From positions 62,001 to 126,000 of the forward strand of contig JAIOYI010000005.1 of the NCBI GenBank assembly GCA_021741205.1: 64,000 bases of DNA, given 5' to 3'. This document shows positions 11,211-20,750 of the stretch, piece by piece. Under the pieces are notes generated by a model, which did no database searches, was not told the DNA's origin, and saw only the letters and a list, made by a program, of their open reading frames with translations. The translations under genes were made by a program, and so were the position numbers. Numbering within the stretch: position 1 is the first letter of the stretch; every line of letters begins with the position of its first letter. The DNA comes from Emcibacter sp. (GTDB lineage Bacteria > Pseudomonadota > Alphaproteobacteria > Sphingomonadales > Emcibacteraceae).

Positions 11211-11292
11211 ATAATTTTTATAGGCTGGATAATTTTTATAGGCTGGATAATTTTTATAGGCTGGATAATTCTTATAGGCTGGATAATTTTTG
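11207..11292 (+). repeat. 18-bp tandem repeat, about 4.8 copies of CTGGATAATTTTTATAGG
   Basis: Units at 11207-11224, 11225-11242, 11243-11260, 11261-11278 (one T>C) and partial 11279-11292; the first unit starts within the rnpB P1 3' strand. Confidence 0.95.
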
Positions 11293-11296
11293 TTTA

Positions 11297-11551
11297 TTAT
11301 TTCCGCCCAACGGGTTTGATAAATTCATATTCTTTGATTTCTACGATTTTATCAATGACAAATCCTTTACGCTCAGGATGCCTTCTTCGCACCTGTTGTA
11401 TGACATCATTTTCATCGCGCGCCTCATAGGAGAGAAAATGTAAACGTGCCCAGTCACGGCTAAAATTAGGATGTTCCTTATTGAGTTTATCAAGTTCACG
11501 AACTTGTTCATTATAGATTGATACCTCAAAATTTTTCAATTTGTCACTCAT
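11297..11551 (-). CDS. Conserved-type hypothetical protein, 84 aa
   Basis: Complete ORF with plausible soluble composition, between rnpB and PilZ paralogue 2; family not identified by eye. Confidence 0.6.
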   Translation of the reverse strand: MSDKLKNFEVSIYNEQVRELDKLNKEHPNFSRDWARLHFLSYEARDENDVIQQVRRRHPERKGFVIDKIVEIKEYEFIKPVGRK

Positions 11552-11788
11552 AATTAATCTTCTTTCTGCCTTATTTAGATGCCATTATCAATGCCATGGT
11601 CACTAATATATTTTAAATCCTGTTAACATGACCTAAAGAATTGATGAAAATTTTATATATAGCTTTTATAATGGCTTAAGCTTAAAGACTCCGAATTTTG
11701 TCAATAATTAAGAATAATTTATTATTTCTTAAGATATGCAAATATAAGTTATTATTTACAAATACTAAAAATATTAAAGGCGACATCT

Positions 11789-12121
11789 ATGAAAGATGAT
11801 GAAATGATGAGTAAAGGGGTTGGCGCTTTACTCAGATCTATGCGTAAACATAACAGAAGAACGGTTATTCAACCAGCAAAATTGAACATCAGAAATAAAA
11901 ATTTTAATTGTATAGTATATGATATTTCTTTGGGTGGAATTCGACTAAAAACGGAGGCCAAAGTAGTAGCAGGAGATGATGTTTATGTGCAAATTAAAGA
12001 TAAATTAAAACAGGTTGCGCAGGTAATATGGTGTTCAGGCGAATTTATGGGTCTGAGTTTTGTTGATGACCCTGAAATGGTTAAGGCTGGTTTGGGTAAT
12101 CTTGCCAGTGGATTAAGTTAG
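11789..12121 (+). CDS. PilZ-domain protein (paralogue 2)
   Basis: RKHNR (RxxxR) and DISLGG motifs; VIWCSGEFMGLSF, strongly similar to paralogue 1. Confidence 0.85.
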   Translation: MKDDEMMSKGVGALLRSMRKHNRRTVIQPAKLNIRNKNFNCIVYDISLGGIRLKTEAKVVAGDDVYVQIKDKLKQVAQVIWCSGEFMGLSFVDDPEMVKAGLGNLASGLS

Positions 12122-12148
12122 ACTTAAGCAGATCACTAAAAAATAATT

Positions 12149-12181
12149 AAAAGCGCATAATCATATTATGCCGCTTTTTTT
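12149..12181 (+). terminator. Rho-independent terminator after PilZ paralogue 2
   Basis: aaaagcgcataatcatattatgccgcttttttt hairpin plus T-run. Confidence 0.75.
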
Positions 12182-12303
12182 GGATATTATCTCGCGAAAA
12201 TAAGGTATGTATTAAGTATCTTTATTTGCTATTATAATGGTTATAGCATTATAGTCCTAATTTGCAGGTTTATTTTATTAAATCAAGTTTAAGGTATTAT
12301 AGT

Positions 12304-12627
12304 ATGAGTAAAACAGATAAAAAAATTGCTGAAGAAATAACCAGACGCTTTGCAAGGCAACCGGTATTGTTGAAGGCAATGCTTGATACGGGACAATATG
12401 AATTCGAGTGTATTGCTTATGATTTGTCCCTTAATGGCGTAAAAGTCAAACTTGATCTTCCGCTAGCCACCAAATGCGAGGTGTGGCTTATGGTAAAGGA
12501 TTGTCCTCATATACCTGCACGCGTTGTTTGGTCAAAGGATGGATATATCGGCGTTGAATTTATTGTATCTGCCAAGAAAGTCGCCGAAATGCTAGGTAGT
12601 ATTGGCGAGAGAATGCTGAAGAAATAA
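12304..12627 (+). CDS. PilZ-domain protein (paralogue 3)
   Basis: RRFAR (RxxxR) and DLSLNG (DxSxxG); probable ATG at 12304 inside ORF 12262..12627. Confidence 0.78.
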   Translation: MSKTDKKIAEEITRRFARQPVLLKAMLDTGQYEFECIAYDLSLNGVKVKLDLPLATKCEVWLMVKDCPHIPARVVWSKDGYIGVEFIVSAKKVAEMLGSIGERMLKK

Positions 12628-12820
12628 ACTTGCCCTTGTCTTGACTATTAATTTCTTAGATATATTTCAAACTAAAATATAGAGAGTACTTGGTTTTTCC
12701 GTCCGAGTCTTATGGGTTGATCATCATTCATACCCAAATTTTTCCTTATTATTCCATAAAACATTGTTGGTTTATTTTTTTTATATGCCTTTGGGGTTAA
12801 GGGTGGAATCATATTATATG

Positions 12821-12858
12821 GACTATCTCTTTAGGAGATAAGTCTTTTTTTCTTTTTT
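12821..12858 (+). terminator. Hairpin plus T-run upstream of mraZ (terminator or leader structure)
   Basis: gactatctc-tttag-gagataagtc (one bulge) followed by tttttttcttttttg. Confidence 0.5.
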
Positions 12859-12893
12859 GCTACCTGATTAATATCTTATTAATGTCCTATATA

Positions 12894-12940
12894 TACCATC
12901 TAATACCATTGACTACCCATACAGTACCATGTTATTCCAT
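12894..12940 (-). promoter_or_regulatory. Candidate MraZ operator: five CCAT (ATGG on minus strand) boxes at 10-11 bp period
   Basis: ccat at 12896, 12906, 12917, 12927, 12937; 72 bp before the mraZ start. Confidence 0.55.
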
Positions 12941-13011
12941 AAGTATGCATAAAGGATGGAAGATAGGGACATTCTTTAAGTTTTTTTAAAATATATAATC
13001 TGGGGCAGGAA

Positions 13012-13428
13012 ATGCCATTATTTACGTCGACATATATCAACAAGGTGGATAAGAAGGGCCGTGTTTCGGTGCCGGCATCTTTTCGTGCGACGATCCCCAG
13101 TGAAGATCAGTCTGTTGCCGTATTTCCGTCTCTGGTCAGCAAGGCGATTGAAGGTTTTGATTGTTCATATCTAGAACATATCAGTGAGCGGCTTAATAAT
13201 TATGAGATGTTGATTACCCCTATTCAAAAACAGGAGCCGGCCGCCAAAATATTATCCAAAAGCATAACGATCTCTATCGATGCCGATGGGCGTATTGTTT
13301 TACCACAAGATTTTATAAAACATGCCGGCATTACGGATCGGGCGCTATTTGTTGGACTTGGACGTACGTTTCAAATTTGGGGTCCCGAAGAATATGATTG
13401 TGCTATGGCCCAAGGCGGGGGGACATAA
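13012..13428 (+). CDS. mraZ: Transcriptional regulator MraZ
   Basis: NKVDKKGRVSVPASFRA and ADGRIVLPQDFIKHAGI duplicated AbrB-like motifs; first gene of dcw cluster. Confidence 0.95.
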   Translation: MPLFTSTYINKVDKKGRVSVPASFRATIPSEDQSVAVFPSLVSKAIEGFDCSYLEHISERLNNYEMLITPIQKQEPAAKILSKSITISIDADGRIVLPQDFIKHAGITDRALFVGLGRTFQIWGPEEYDCAMAQGGGT

Positions 13429-13433
13429 CTGTG

Positions 13434-14432
13434 ATGACAAGTCCGACACATGACCCCCGTCATTTTCCTGTTATGAGGGATGAGATCATCGCTATGATGT
13501 CCCCGCAGGACAAGGAAATATTTATTGATGGTACTTTTGGAGCCGGAGGATATTCAAGGGCACTTCTCGAGGCGGCAAATTGTGTTGTTTATGCCATTGA
13601 CCGTGATCCGAGTGTTCTTCCCACCGCATCTGCTATGAAAGCGAAATTTGAAGAACGGTTTCATTTTTTGTCTGGCTGTTTTTCACAGATGGATAGTTTG
13701 CTTGTCGAACAAGGCATAGTATCCGTGAATGGGGTGGTTCTTGATATTGGTGTCTCGTCTATGCAGTTTGATGATGCCGAGCGGGGATTTTCTTTTCAGA
13801 ATGATGGTCCCCTTAGTATGCGTATGGATAATCAGGGATTAAGTGCTGCCGATGTGGTTATGGATTTTTCCGAAGAAGATATCGCCAATATTATTTATCA
13901 GTATGGGGAAGAAAAAAAGTCACGGCGAATTGCAAAGGCCATTGTAGAAGCCCGCAGCCATGGAGCAATTACCCGCACGAGTGAGCTTGCCGCAATCATT
14001 GAAAAGGCCGTCGGATATAAGCGTTATATTAAAGGTAAAAAACAAATTCATCCTGCAACCCGAACATTTCAAGCACTGCGGATATATGTTAATGACGAAC
14101 TTCAGGAATTAAAAAGGGGCCTTGTGGCAGCAGAGCATATCTTGGCGCCAAACGGCCGATTATGTGTTGTGTCTTTCCACTCTTTGGAAGACAGGATCGT
14201 TAAAAATTTCTTTAAAGTCAGAAGCGGTGGGATGGGGCGTGGCTCACGTTATCTACCCGATGCCTTGGTTCATACGGCAAGTGATAATGTGGCACCCTCC
14301 TTTAAAATGATAGCTAATGGCAGTGTTAAGCCGTCTAAGGCTGAACTAGAGCAAAATATCCGTTCACGCTCAGCAAAACTTCGTGGTGCAAGCAGAACAT
14401 CTGCGGCCCCTTGGTTGGGAGAAGAAGAATGA
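13434..14432 (+). CDS. rsmH: 16S rRNA (cytosine1402-N4)-methyltransferase
   Basis: HFPVMRDEIIAMM, DGTFGAGGYSRALLE, DIGVSSMQFDDAERGFSF motifs; probable ATG at 13434. Confidence 0.96.
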   Translation: MTSPTHDPRHFPVMRDEIIAMMSPQDKEIFIDGTFGAGGYSRALLEAANCVVYAIDRDPSVLPTASAMKAKFEERFHFLSGCFSQMDSLLVEQGIVSVNGVVLDIGVSSMQFDDAERGFSFQNDGPLSMRMDNQGLSAADVVMDFSEEDIANIIYQYGEEKKSRRIAKAIVEARSHGAITRTSELAAIIEKAVGYKRYIKGKKQIHPATRTFQALRIYVNDELQELKRGLVAAEHILAPNGRLCVVSFHSLEDRIVKNFFKVRSGGMGRGSRYLPDALVHTASDNVAPSFKMIANGSVKPSKAELEQNIRSRSAKLRGASRTSAAPWLGEEE

Positions 14433-14935
14433 TTAAGATAGTCGCCAGTTTTTTTATCATGATGGTAATGATTTCAGCCGGTACGGTCTATAGCTTAAAG
14501 GAGACAACAGAACGTCTCGCGCTGCAGAAACAGCAATTATATGCAAAAATATTAAAGGATCGGGCTGCTATTAAAGTCTTGAAAGCGGAAATGGCTTATT
14601 TATCACGGCCTGAGCGTTTGCAAGACTTGAGTAAACGATTCTTGGATCTGTCTCCTGCGTTGTCCAATCAGATGGCCGATAATATAAATTCTATTGCTGG
14701 TCGGGAAAATGTGGAACTTGCAGCCATACCTATCGATGAGTTTCCCCTATTATTACCTCAGGAAAAGCCGACTTTACAGAAAAATGTCAGTAAGAACCAC
14801 GTAGCTCTGGCATCCTTTGAGATGGACAATAAGGACGTTACCCCCAAAAAACAGGAACAGAAAAAATACGAACCCACGGATAAAAAAATGAGCTTTTATG
14901 ACCGTATTTCTATAAAGTTGGAGAATGACCAATGA
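14429..14935 (+). CDS. ftsL: Cell division protein FtsL-like
   Basis: Short bitopic protein with N-terminal TM and coiled-coil between rsmH and ftsI; overlaps rsmH stop. Confidence 0.75.
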   Translation: MIKIVASFFIMMVMISAGTVYSLKETTERLALQKQQLYAKILKDRAAIKVLKAEMAYLSRPERLQDLSKRFLDLSPALSNQMADNINSIAGRENVELAAIPIDEFPLLLPQEKPTLQKNVSKNHVALASFEMDNKDVTPKKQEQKKYEPTDKKMSFYDRISIKLENDQ

Positions 14936-16650
14936 GGTCTGCAGACCTCCATATTGAAGGGGCAAGAATTGGTGCTATTGAGGTTGCGCGCAACCGGCTG
15001 ATTGTACCAACATTTCTTTTTGTTTTGGGTTTCTCTATACTGATTGTCAGACTGGTTTCGATTGGTATTTTCGAAGATGTATCCGATCAGATTATCTCTG
15101 CAAATTCTACACGGATTGAATTTATTCGGGAAAGAGCGGATATTTTGGATCGTAACGGAATCGTTATGGCGACAAATTTGCCTGCGCCTTCTTTGGCGGT
15201 GCGGCCTCGTATGATTTCAAATCCAGAAGAGGCCGCCGATAAAATTATTGCGGTCTTGCCTGACTTAAATCGTACACGGGTCTTAAATCAGCTTAAATCA
15301 TCAAAACATTTTCTGTATATCCGTCGAAATTTGTCACCGACCCAGGTATGGAAAATTAATGCTTTGGGCTATCTGGGTCTGGTTTTAGAAAATGCGGAAA
15401 AAAGGGTATATCCTCAAGGAAGACTGGCATCCCATGTTTTGGGCTATGTGGATGTGGATAATAATCCGCAGGCGGGCGTTGAAAAATTTTTTAATGATCA
15501 TTTATCAAATCCTATCAGATCAAATGAGCCACTATATTTATCTTTGGATTTGCGGATTCAGTATATTGTCCATGAAGAACTTGAAATCGCCATGGACAAA
15601 TTCTCCGCTAAGGGGGGTGCTGCTATCGTTATGGACGTTATGACGGGGGAAGTTCTTGCCATGACATCCATGCCAGATTTTGACGGCAACGGTTCTATTT
15701 CGCCCGAAGGGGCTGAAATGAAAAATCGCAACATTCTAGAGCCTTATGAAATGGGATCTGGTTTTAAAACCTTTACGCTTGCCATGGGTCTTGATACGGG
15801 TGCCATAAAATTAACCGATCACTTTGATGCGACTAAACCCTTGAAAGTTGGCAGTCGCACAATTCATGATGATCATGCTAAAAAACGCTTTATGAGTGTT
15901 CCTGAAATTTATACCTACTCGTCCAATATCGGATCAGCACTGATCATAAGAGAGGTTGGTATTGAAAATCAGCAGACTTACTTGAAAAAATTTGGTTTTT
16001 TTGATAAATCTGCCATTGAACTTACAGGTGTATCTCAGCCTATTCTGCCCACTCGTTGGGGGGAAATACAGTCCATGACCGTATCCTATGGTCACGGCAT
16101 CGCCGTGACACCATTGCAATTGGTGACAGGTGTTGCCTCGGTGGTGAATGGCGGGCGCCTTATTCCTGCCACCTTGATCCGTAAAAATAATACTCTGGTT
16201 GATGAGACCCCTTATAACAATGTCTCATTTTCTCAGGAGGAAAACTATCAACAGATTATTTCGCCTGACACAAGCCGAAAAATGCGCGAATTGATGCGGT
16301 TGGCGGTTGATTATGGCAGTGGCGGAAATGCTAAGGTGGATGGTTATCGAGTGGGAGGTAAAACAGGAACGGCTGAAAAGGTCGTTGATGGCGCCTACAG
16401 CCGTGATAATAAAATAACATCATTTGTTGGTGTATTTCCCATGGACAACCCTAAATATGCCATTTTTGTCATGTTAGATGAACCAAAGGGAACCGAGGAT
16501 ACATTTTATAAAGCAACAGGAGGATGGATTGCGGCGCCTGTTGTTGGGCAAATTATCCGGCGCATTGGACCCATGTTTGGCGTGAAGCCAGATGCAAATG
16601 TTAAAACCAAATACCAGAATTTATTACTGGTGAATGAAAACAAAAATTAA
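14932..16650 (+). CDS. ftsI: Septal peptidoglycan transpeptidase FtsI/PBP3
   Basis: RADILDRNGIVMATNL, SxxK (GSGFK), SSN, GGKTGTAEK motifs. Confidence 0.95.
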   Translation: MRSADLHIEGARIGAIEVARNRLIVPTFLFVLGFSILIVRLVSIGIFEDVSDQIISANSTRIEFIRERADILDRNGIVMATNLPAPSLAVRPRMISNPEEAADKIIAVLPDLNRTRVLNQLKSSKHFLYIRRNLSPTQVWKINALGYLGLVLENAEKRVYPQGRLASHVLGYVDVDNNPQAGVEKFFNDHLSNPIRSNEPLYLSLDLRIQYIVHEELEIAMDKFSAKGGAAIVMDVMTGEVLAMTSMPDFDGNGSISPEGAEMKNRNILEPYEMGSGFKTFTLAMGLDTGAIKLTDHFDATKPLKVGSRTIHDDHAKKRFMSVPEIYTYSSNIGSALIIREVGIENQQTYLKKFGFFDKSAIELTGVSQPILPTRWGEIQSMTVSYGHGIAVTPLQLVTGVASVVNGGRLIPATLIRKNNTLVDETPYNNVSFSQEENYQQIISPDTSRKMRELMRLAVDYGSGGNAKVDGYRVGGKTGTAEKVVDGAYSRDNKITSFVGVFPMDNPKYAIFVMLDEPKGTEDTFYKATGGWIAAPVVGQIIRRIGPMFGVKPDANVKTKYQNLLLVNENKN

Positions 16651-16698
16651 AACGAACCCATAGGGAATGATGATTATTATTGTGAAGAAAGAAAAACC

Positions 16699-18171
16699 AT
16701 GAAACTTTCTGTGCTGTTAAAGGGAAAAGCATTCAGCCGTGATGTGGATATTACGGGGCTGACAGCAGACAGTCGTTCGGTGAAAAAAGGTTTTCTTTTT
16801 GCGGCTCTCCTTGGAACACAGGTTGACGGAGCAAGATTCATTGATGATGCCATCAATGCAGGTGCGGTGGCTGTTCTTTGTCGACCAGAGGCGGTTCAAA
16901 GTAGAGAAGATATTATTTGGATCACAGACGATATTCCTGCCCGGCTTTTTGCTCATATTGCGGCTAATTATTTTGACAAGCAGCCCGATACCATTGCCGC
17001 CGTTACGGGGACAAATGGCAAAACCTCTGTGGCATCATTTACGCGACAAATATGGGAATATATGGGGTATCGAGCAGGAATGATCGGAACACTTGGCATT
17101 AGTGCAGACGGAATTTCAAAGAATACTGGCATGACAACACCCGATACCGTGACATTGCAGTCAGCAATGCATGATTTATGCAATGTGGGGGTTGAGCATG
17201 TGGTTTTTGAGGCATCAAGTCATGGTCTTGCCCAATATCGACTGGATGGGATAAATGTTTCTGTGGCAGCTTTTACCAATCTTACTCGGGATCATTTTGA
17301 CTATCACGGCACAGAAGAGGATTATTATTATGCCAAGGCTCGCCTGTTCGGAGAGGTAATGAAGCCAGGTAGTGTTGCGGTTTTAAATGCGGACAGTCCT
17401 ATCGTGATGGATATTGCGGATATTTGTTGGGCACGGGGTCATCAAATAATCACGGTGGGTCACCATCACGGCGATATTCGCTTACTGCGTCAACGGGCCT
17501 CTGAGGTTGGGCAGGACATCACAGTAAGTTACAAGAAGGAGATTTATGACCTTACTTTACCGTTGATTGGGTCTTTTCAAGCTATGAATGCTCTTATGGC
17601 GGCGGGATTGGTTATTGGCAGTGGTGGCGATGTGAAAAAGGCCTTTCAAGCCTTAGCTTATCTTAAGGCGGTTCCAGGGAGGATGGAACAAGCGGGACGC
17701 CATGCTTCTGGGGCGCGAATTTATGTGGACTATGCTCATACGCCTGATGCATTAGAAACTGTTCTTCAATCCATCAAACCCCATTGTAAGGGCAAATTAT
17801 CGGTCGTATTCGGTTGCGGTGGTGACCGCGATAGGGGCAAGCGTAAAATTATGGGTGAAATTGCCAAAAAAATAGCAGACAAAATTTTTATCACTGATGA
17901 TAATCCCCGCAGCGAAGACCCTGCCATGATTAGAGCAGAAATTATGGAAGGCTGCCCAGAGGCTATGGCAGTAGCAGGGCGAGAAGAGGCCATAAGAATT
18001 GCCGTCAATGACTTGGGAAAAGGTGATATTTTATTGGTTGCGGGCAAGGGGCATGAGCAGGGGCAAATTACGGGCGGTATCACACGCCCTTTTGATGATA
18101 TATCCGAAGTTAGATCAGCTCTTTCGGCCATATCGTCTGTATCAACAAAGACAAGTAAAAGGGCCGTATGA
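16699..18171 (+). CDS. murE: UDP-MurNAc-tripeptide synthetase MurE
   Basis: ADSRSVKKGFLFAAL, AVTGTNGKTSV, DNPRSEDP motifs. Confidence 0.96.
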   Translation: MKLSVLLKGKAFSRDVDITGLTADSRSVKKGFLFAALLGTQVDGARFIDDAINAGAVAVLCRPEAVQSREDIIWITDDIPARLFAHIAANYFDKQPDTIAAVTGTNGKTSVASFTRQIWEYMGYRAGMIGTLGISADGISKNTGMTTPDTVTLQSAMHDLCNVGVEHVVFEASSHGLAQYRLDGINVSVAAFTNLTRDHFDYHGTEEDYYYAKARLFGEVMKPGSVAVLNADSPIVMDIADICWARGHQIITVGHHHGDIRLLRQRASEVGQDITVSYKKEIYDLTLPLIGSFQAMNALMAAGLVIGSGGDVKKAFQALAYLKAVPGRMEQAGRHASGARIYVDYAHTPDALETVLQSIKPHCKGKLSVVFGCGGDRDRGKRKIMGEIAKKIADKIFITDDNPRSEDPAMIRAEIMEGCPEAMAVAGREEAIRIAVNDLGKGDILLVAGKGHEQGQITGGITRPFDDISEVRSALSAISSVSTKTSKRAV

Positions 18172-19598
18172 TGACAGTAATTCCACTTTGGACATCTCAT
18201 GAAATTGCCAAGATACTGGCTGCTGATGTGAAAGAGGAATGGTCTTGTCAGGGTATTTCCATTGACAGTAGAACTGTAGAGGAAGGCGATCTTTTCTTTG
18301 CCCTTTTGGGGCCTCAGTCTGATGGTCATGATTATGTTAAGATGGCTATTGCCAAAGGTGCCGTGGCGGTGGTCGTTAGTAAGCCTGTTATTGGGCTTGA
18401 TCCAAAATTTTTGGTGATGGTGAACAATGTAAAGGATGCGTTGGATAAGCTTGCTTTTGCGGCACGGGCTCGCGTTGATATTCCTATTATTGCTGTGACG
18501 GGTAGTGTGGGTAAGACGGGTATTAAAGAGGCATTAAAGAATGCCCTTGCACGGAGCGGTAAGGTTCATGCCAGTATCTTAAGCTATAATAATGATATTG
18601 GGGTACCCTTGTCTTTGGCACGAATGCCCCGTGATGTTGATTACGGCATTTTTGAATTGGGTATGAATCATGCGGGGGAATTGCGAGGATTATCCAAAAT
18701 GGTACGTCCAAAAGTGGCGATCATTACGGCGGTAGAATTGGCTCATAGTGCCTATTTCAACAGTATAGAAGAGATTGCCGACGCCAAGGCAGAAATCTTT
18801 GAAGGACTTATGCCAGACGGGGTTGCTATTCTTAATCAGGATAATCATCAATATGACCGGTTACGCATTCATGCCGAGACGGCGGGTGTTAAAAAAATTA
18901 TATCATTTGGTTCGGAAGAGACGGCTGATGTTCATGTGCTTAAAAAGGTGGTTCTTGAGACATGTAGTTGTGTTATTGCAAAAGTTATGGGTCATGTTAT
19001 GACCTTTAAAATTGGATTGCTTGGTAATCATTGGGTCACCAACAGTTTGGGGATTTTGGCCGCCGTTGATGCTGTGGGCGGTGACTTGGGGCTTTCTGGG
19101 CTTGAGCTTGCCGAGATGCGTCCACTCAAAGGTCGTGGTCGCCGCCATCAGATTTTTTTGGATGTTTCTGGAGATGCCTCCATTTTATTAATTGATGAAA
19201 GTTATAACGCCAACCCCGCCTCTATGAAAGCGGCTATAGAGACATTGGCGCAAACAGTCGTGCAAAAAAATGCGCGGCGCATAGCGGTTCTGGGCGATAT
19301 GGCGGAGCTTGGCGAAAGAAGTGCAGAAATGCATGAAGAATTGGCTGACATCATCAAAGACAATGCCATAGACAAGGTGTATACGGTCGGACCTTATATG
19401 AAAAAACTTTTTGATAAATTACAGGGATTTCAGCGTGGGGGTCATTTTGACACAAGGGATGCGTTGGAAAACAGCCTGATCAGAAACTTTCGTCAAGGTG
19501 ACGTGGTTATGGTCAAAGGGTCAAATGCAAGTGGCATGCAAAAAATTGTGGATGCTATTCTTGATATGGAAATGCTGAATATAAAACAGGCCGTATAA
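18168..19598 (+). CDS. murF: UDP-MurNAc-tripeptide-D-Ala-D-Ala ligase MurF
   Basis: DSRTVEEGDLFFAL, VTGSVGKTGIKEAL, DESYNANPASMKAA, LGDMAELG motifs. Confidence 0.96.
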   Translation: MMTVIPLWTSHEIAKILAADVKEEWSCQGISIDSRTVEEGDLFFALLGPQSDGHDYVKMAIAKGAVAVVVSKPVIGLDPKFLVMVNNVKDALDKLAFAARARVDIPIIAVTGSVGKTGIKEALKNALARSGKVHASILSYNNDIGVPLSLARMPRDVDYGIFELGMNHAGELRGLSKMVRPKVAIITAVELAHSAYFNSIEEIADAKAEIFEGLMPDGVAILNQDNHQYDRLRIHAETAGVKKIISFGSEETADVHVLKKVVLETCSCVIAKVMGHVMTFKIGLLGNHWVTNSLGILAAVDAVGGDLGLSGLELAEMRPLKGRGRRHQIFLDVSGDASILLIDESYNANPASMKAAIETLAQTVVQKNARRIAVLGDMAELGERSAEMHEELADIIKDNAIDKVYTVGPYMKKLFDKLQGFQRGGHFDTRDALENSLIRNFRQGDVVMVKGSNASGMQKIVDAILDMEMLNIKQAV

Positions 19599-19630
19599 TA
19601 TAGGTCATAGGAAGATCGGGAAGAGACTTA

Positions 19631-20719
19631 ATGTTATATCATTTATTATATCCTTTGAGTGATGATATCGGAATATTCAATTTATTTAGATATTTGACCT
19701 TTCGCGCTGGTGGCGCCTTGATGACAGCCTTTCTGATCAGTTTTCTCTGTGGCCCATCCGTGATCGGTATGTTGAAAAGAAAGCAAAAAAAAGGCCAACC
19801 CATAAGATCTGATGGACCAGAAGGTCATATTTTGACCAAACAGGGAACGCCAACAATGGGAGGATTTTTAATCCTATTAGGGTTAACTATCGGAACCTTA
19901 TTATGGACGGATCTTTCAAATCAATATATTTGGGCTTGCCTCGTTGTAACAACAGGGTTTGGTCTGATTGGTTTTCTGGATGATTATCATAAAATTACCA
20001 AATCCAGCTCAGCAGGTGTATCGGGTAAGACAAAGCTTTTAATGGAAGTTCTTGTGTCGGCCATTGCCGTTATCATTATCATGGATAAGGCAGGAGATAG
20101 CATAGGAAGTCATCTTGCCTTACCCATGTTAAAGGCAGCTCTTATTGATCTTGGCTGGTTTATGACTCCTTTTGCGATCTTTATTGTTGTGGGGGCATCA
20201 AATAGCGTCAATTTGACCGACGGCTTGGATGGTCTTGCGATTATGCCTGTGATTATTGCCTCGGGGACTTTTGCCCTAATTGCCTATTTAGTGGGCAACA
20301 GCATTTTTTCAAATTATTTGCAGTTGACTTATGTTGCGGGGGCTGGTGAATTGGCGGTCTTTTGTGCGGCTATTATTGGAGCGGGTCTTGGATTTTTGTG
20401 GTTTAATGCCCCACCTGCGATGGTATTTATGGGGGACACAGGAAGCCTTGCCTTAGGCGGCGCCCTCGGTGTGGTGAGCGTGGTGACAAAACACGAGATC
20501 GTTTTGGCTATTGTGGGGGGGCTTTTTGTGTTGGAAACGGTCTCGGTCATTGTGCAGGTGGTCTCTTTTCGGCTCACAGGGAAACGCGTGTTTCGCATGG
20601 CGCCAATCCATCATCATTATGAGAAAAAAGGCTGGGCAGAGCCAACTATTGTAATCCGTTTCTGGATTATTGCGGTATTATTGGCGCTTATCGGGCTTGC
20701 TACATTAAAGTTAAGATAA
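19631..20719 (+). CDS. mraY: Phospho-MurNAc-pentapeptide transferase MraY
   Basis: [50 protein letters not shown] motifs. Confidence 0.97.
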   Translation: MLYHLLYPLSDDIGIFNLFRYLTFRAGGALMTAFLISFLCGPSVIGMLKRKQKKGQPIRSDGPEGHILTKQGTPTMGGFLILLGLTIGTLLWTDLSNQYIWACLVVTTGFGLIGFLDDYHKITKSSSAGVSGKTKLLMEVLVSAIAVIIIMDKAGDSIGSHLALPMLKAALIDLGWFMTPFAIFIVVGASNSVNLTDGLDGLAIMPVIIASGTFALIAYLVGNSIFSNYLQLTYVAGAGELAVFCAAIIGAGLGFLWFNAPPAMVFMGDTGSLALGGALGVVSVVTKHEIVLAIVGGLFVLETVSVIVQVVSFRLTGKRVFRMAPIHHHYEKKGWAEPTIVIRFWIIAVLLALIGLATLKLR

Positions 20720-20750
20720 GGGATGGTATATTGGGATAAGGCATGAAAAT

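Noticed and set aside
12976-12990. TTAA...TTAA upstream of mraZ as a CtrA site
   Set aside because: Spacing is 6 instead of 7 nt within a T-run; not a convincing match.
17766-18329. 187-aa minus-strand ORF over the murE/murF junction
   Set aside because: Antisense to two conserved genes; no recognisable domain.
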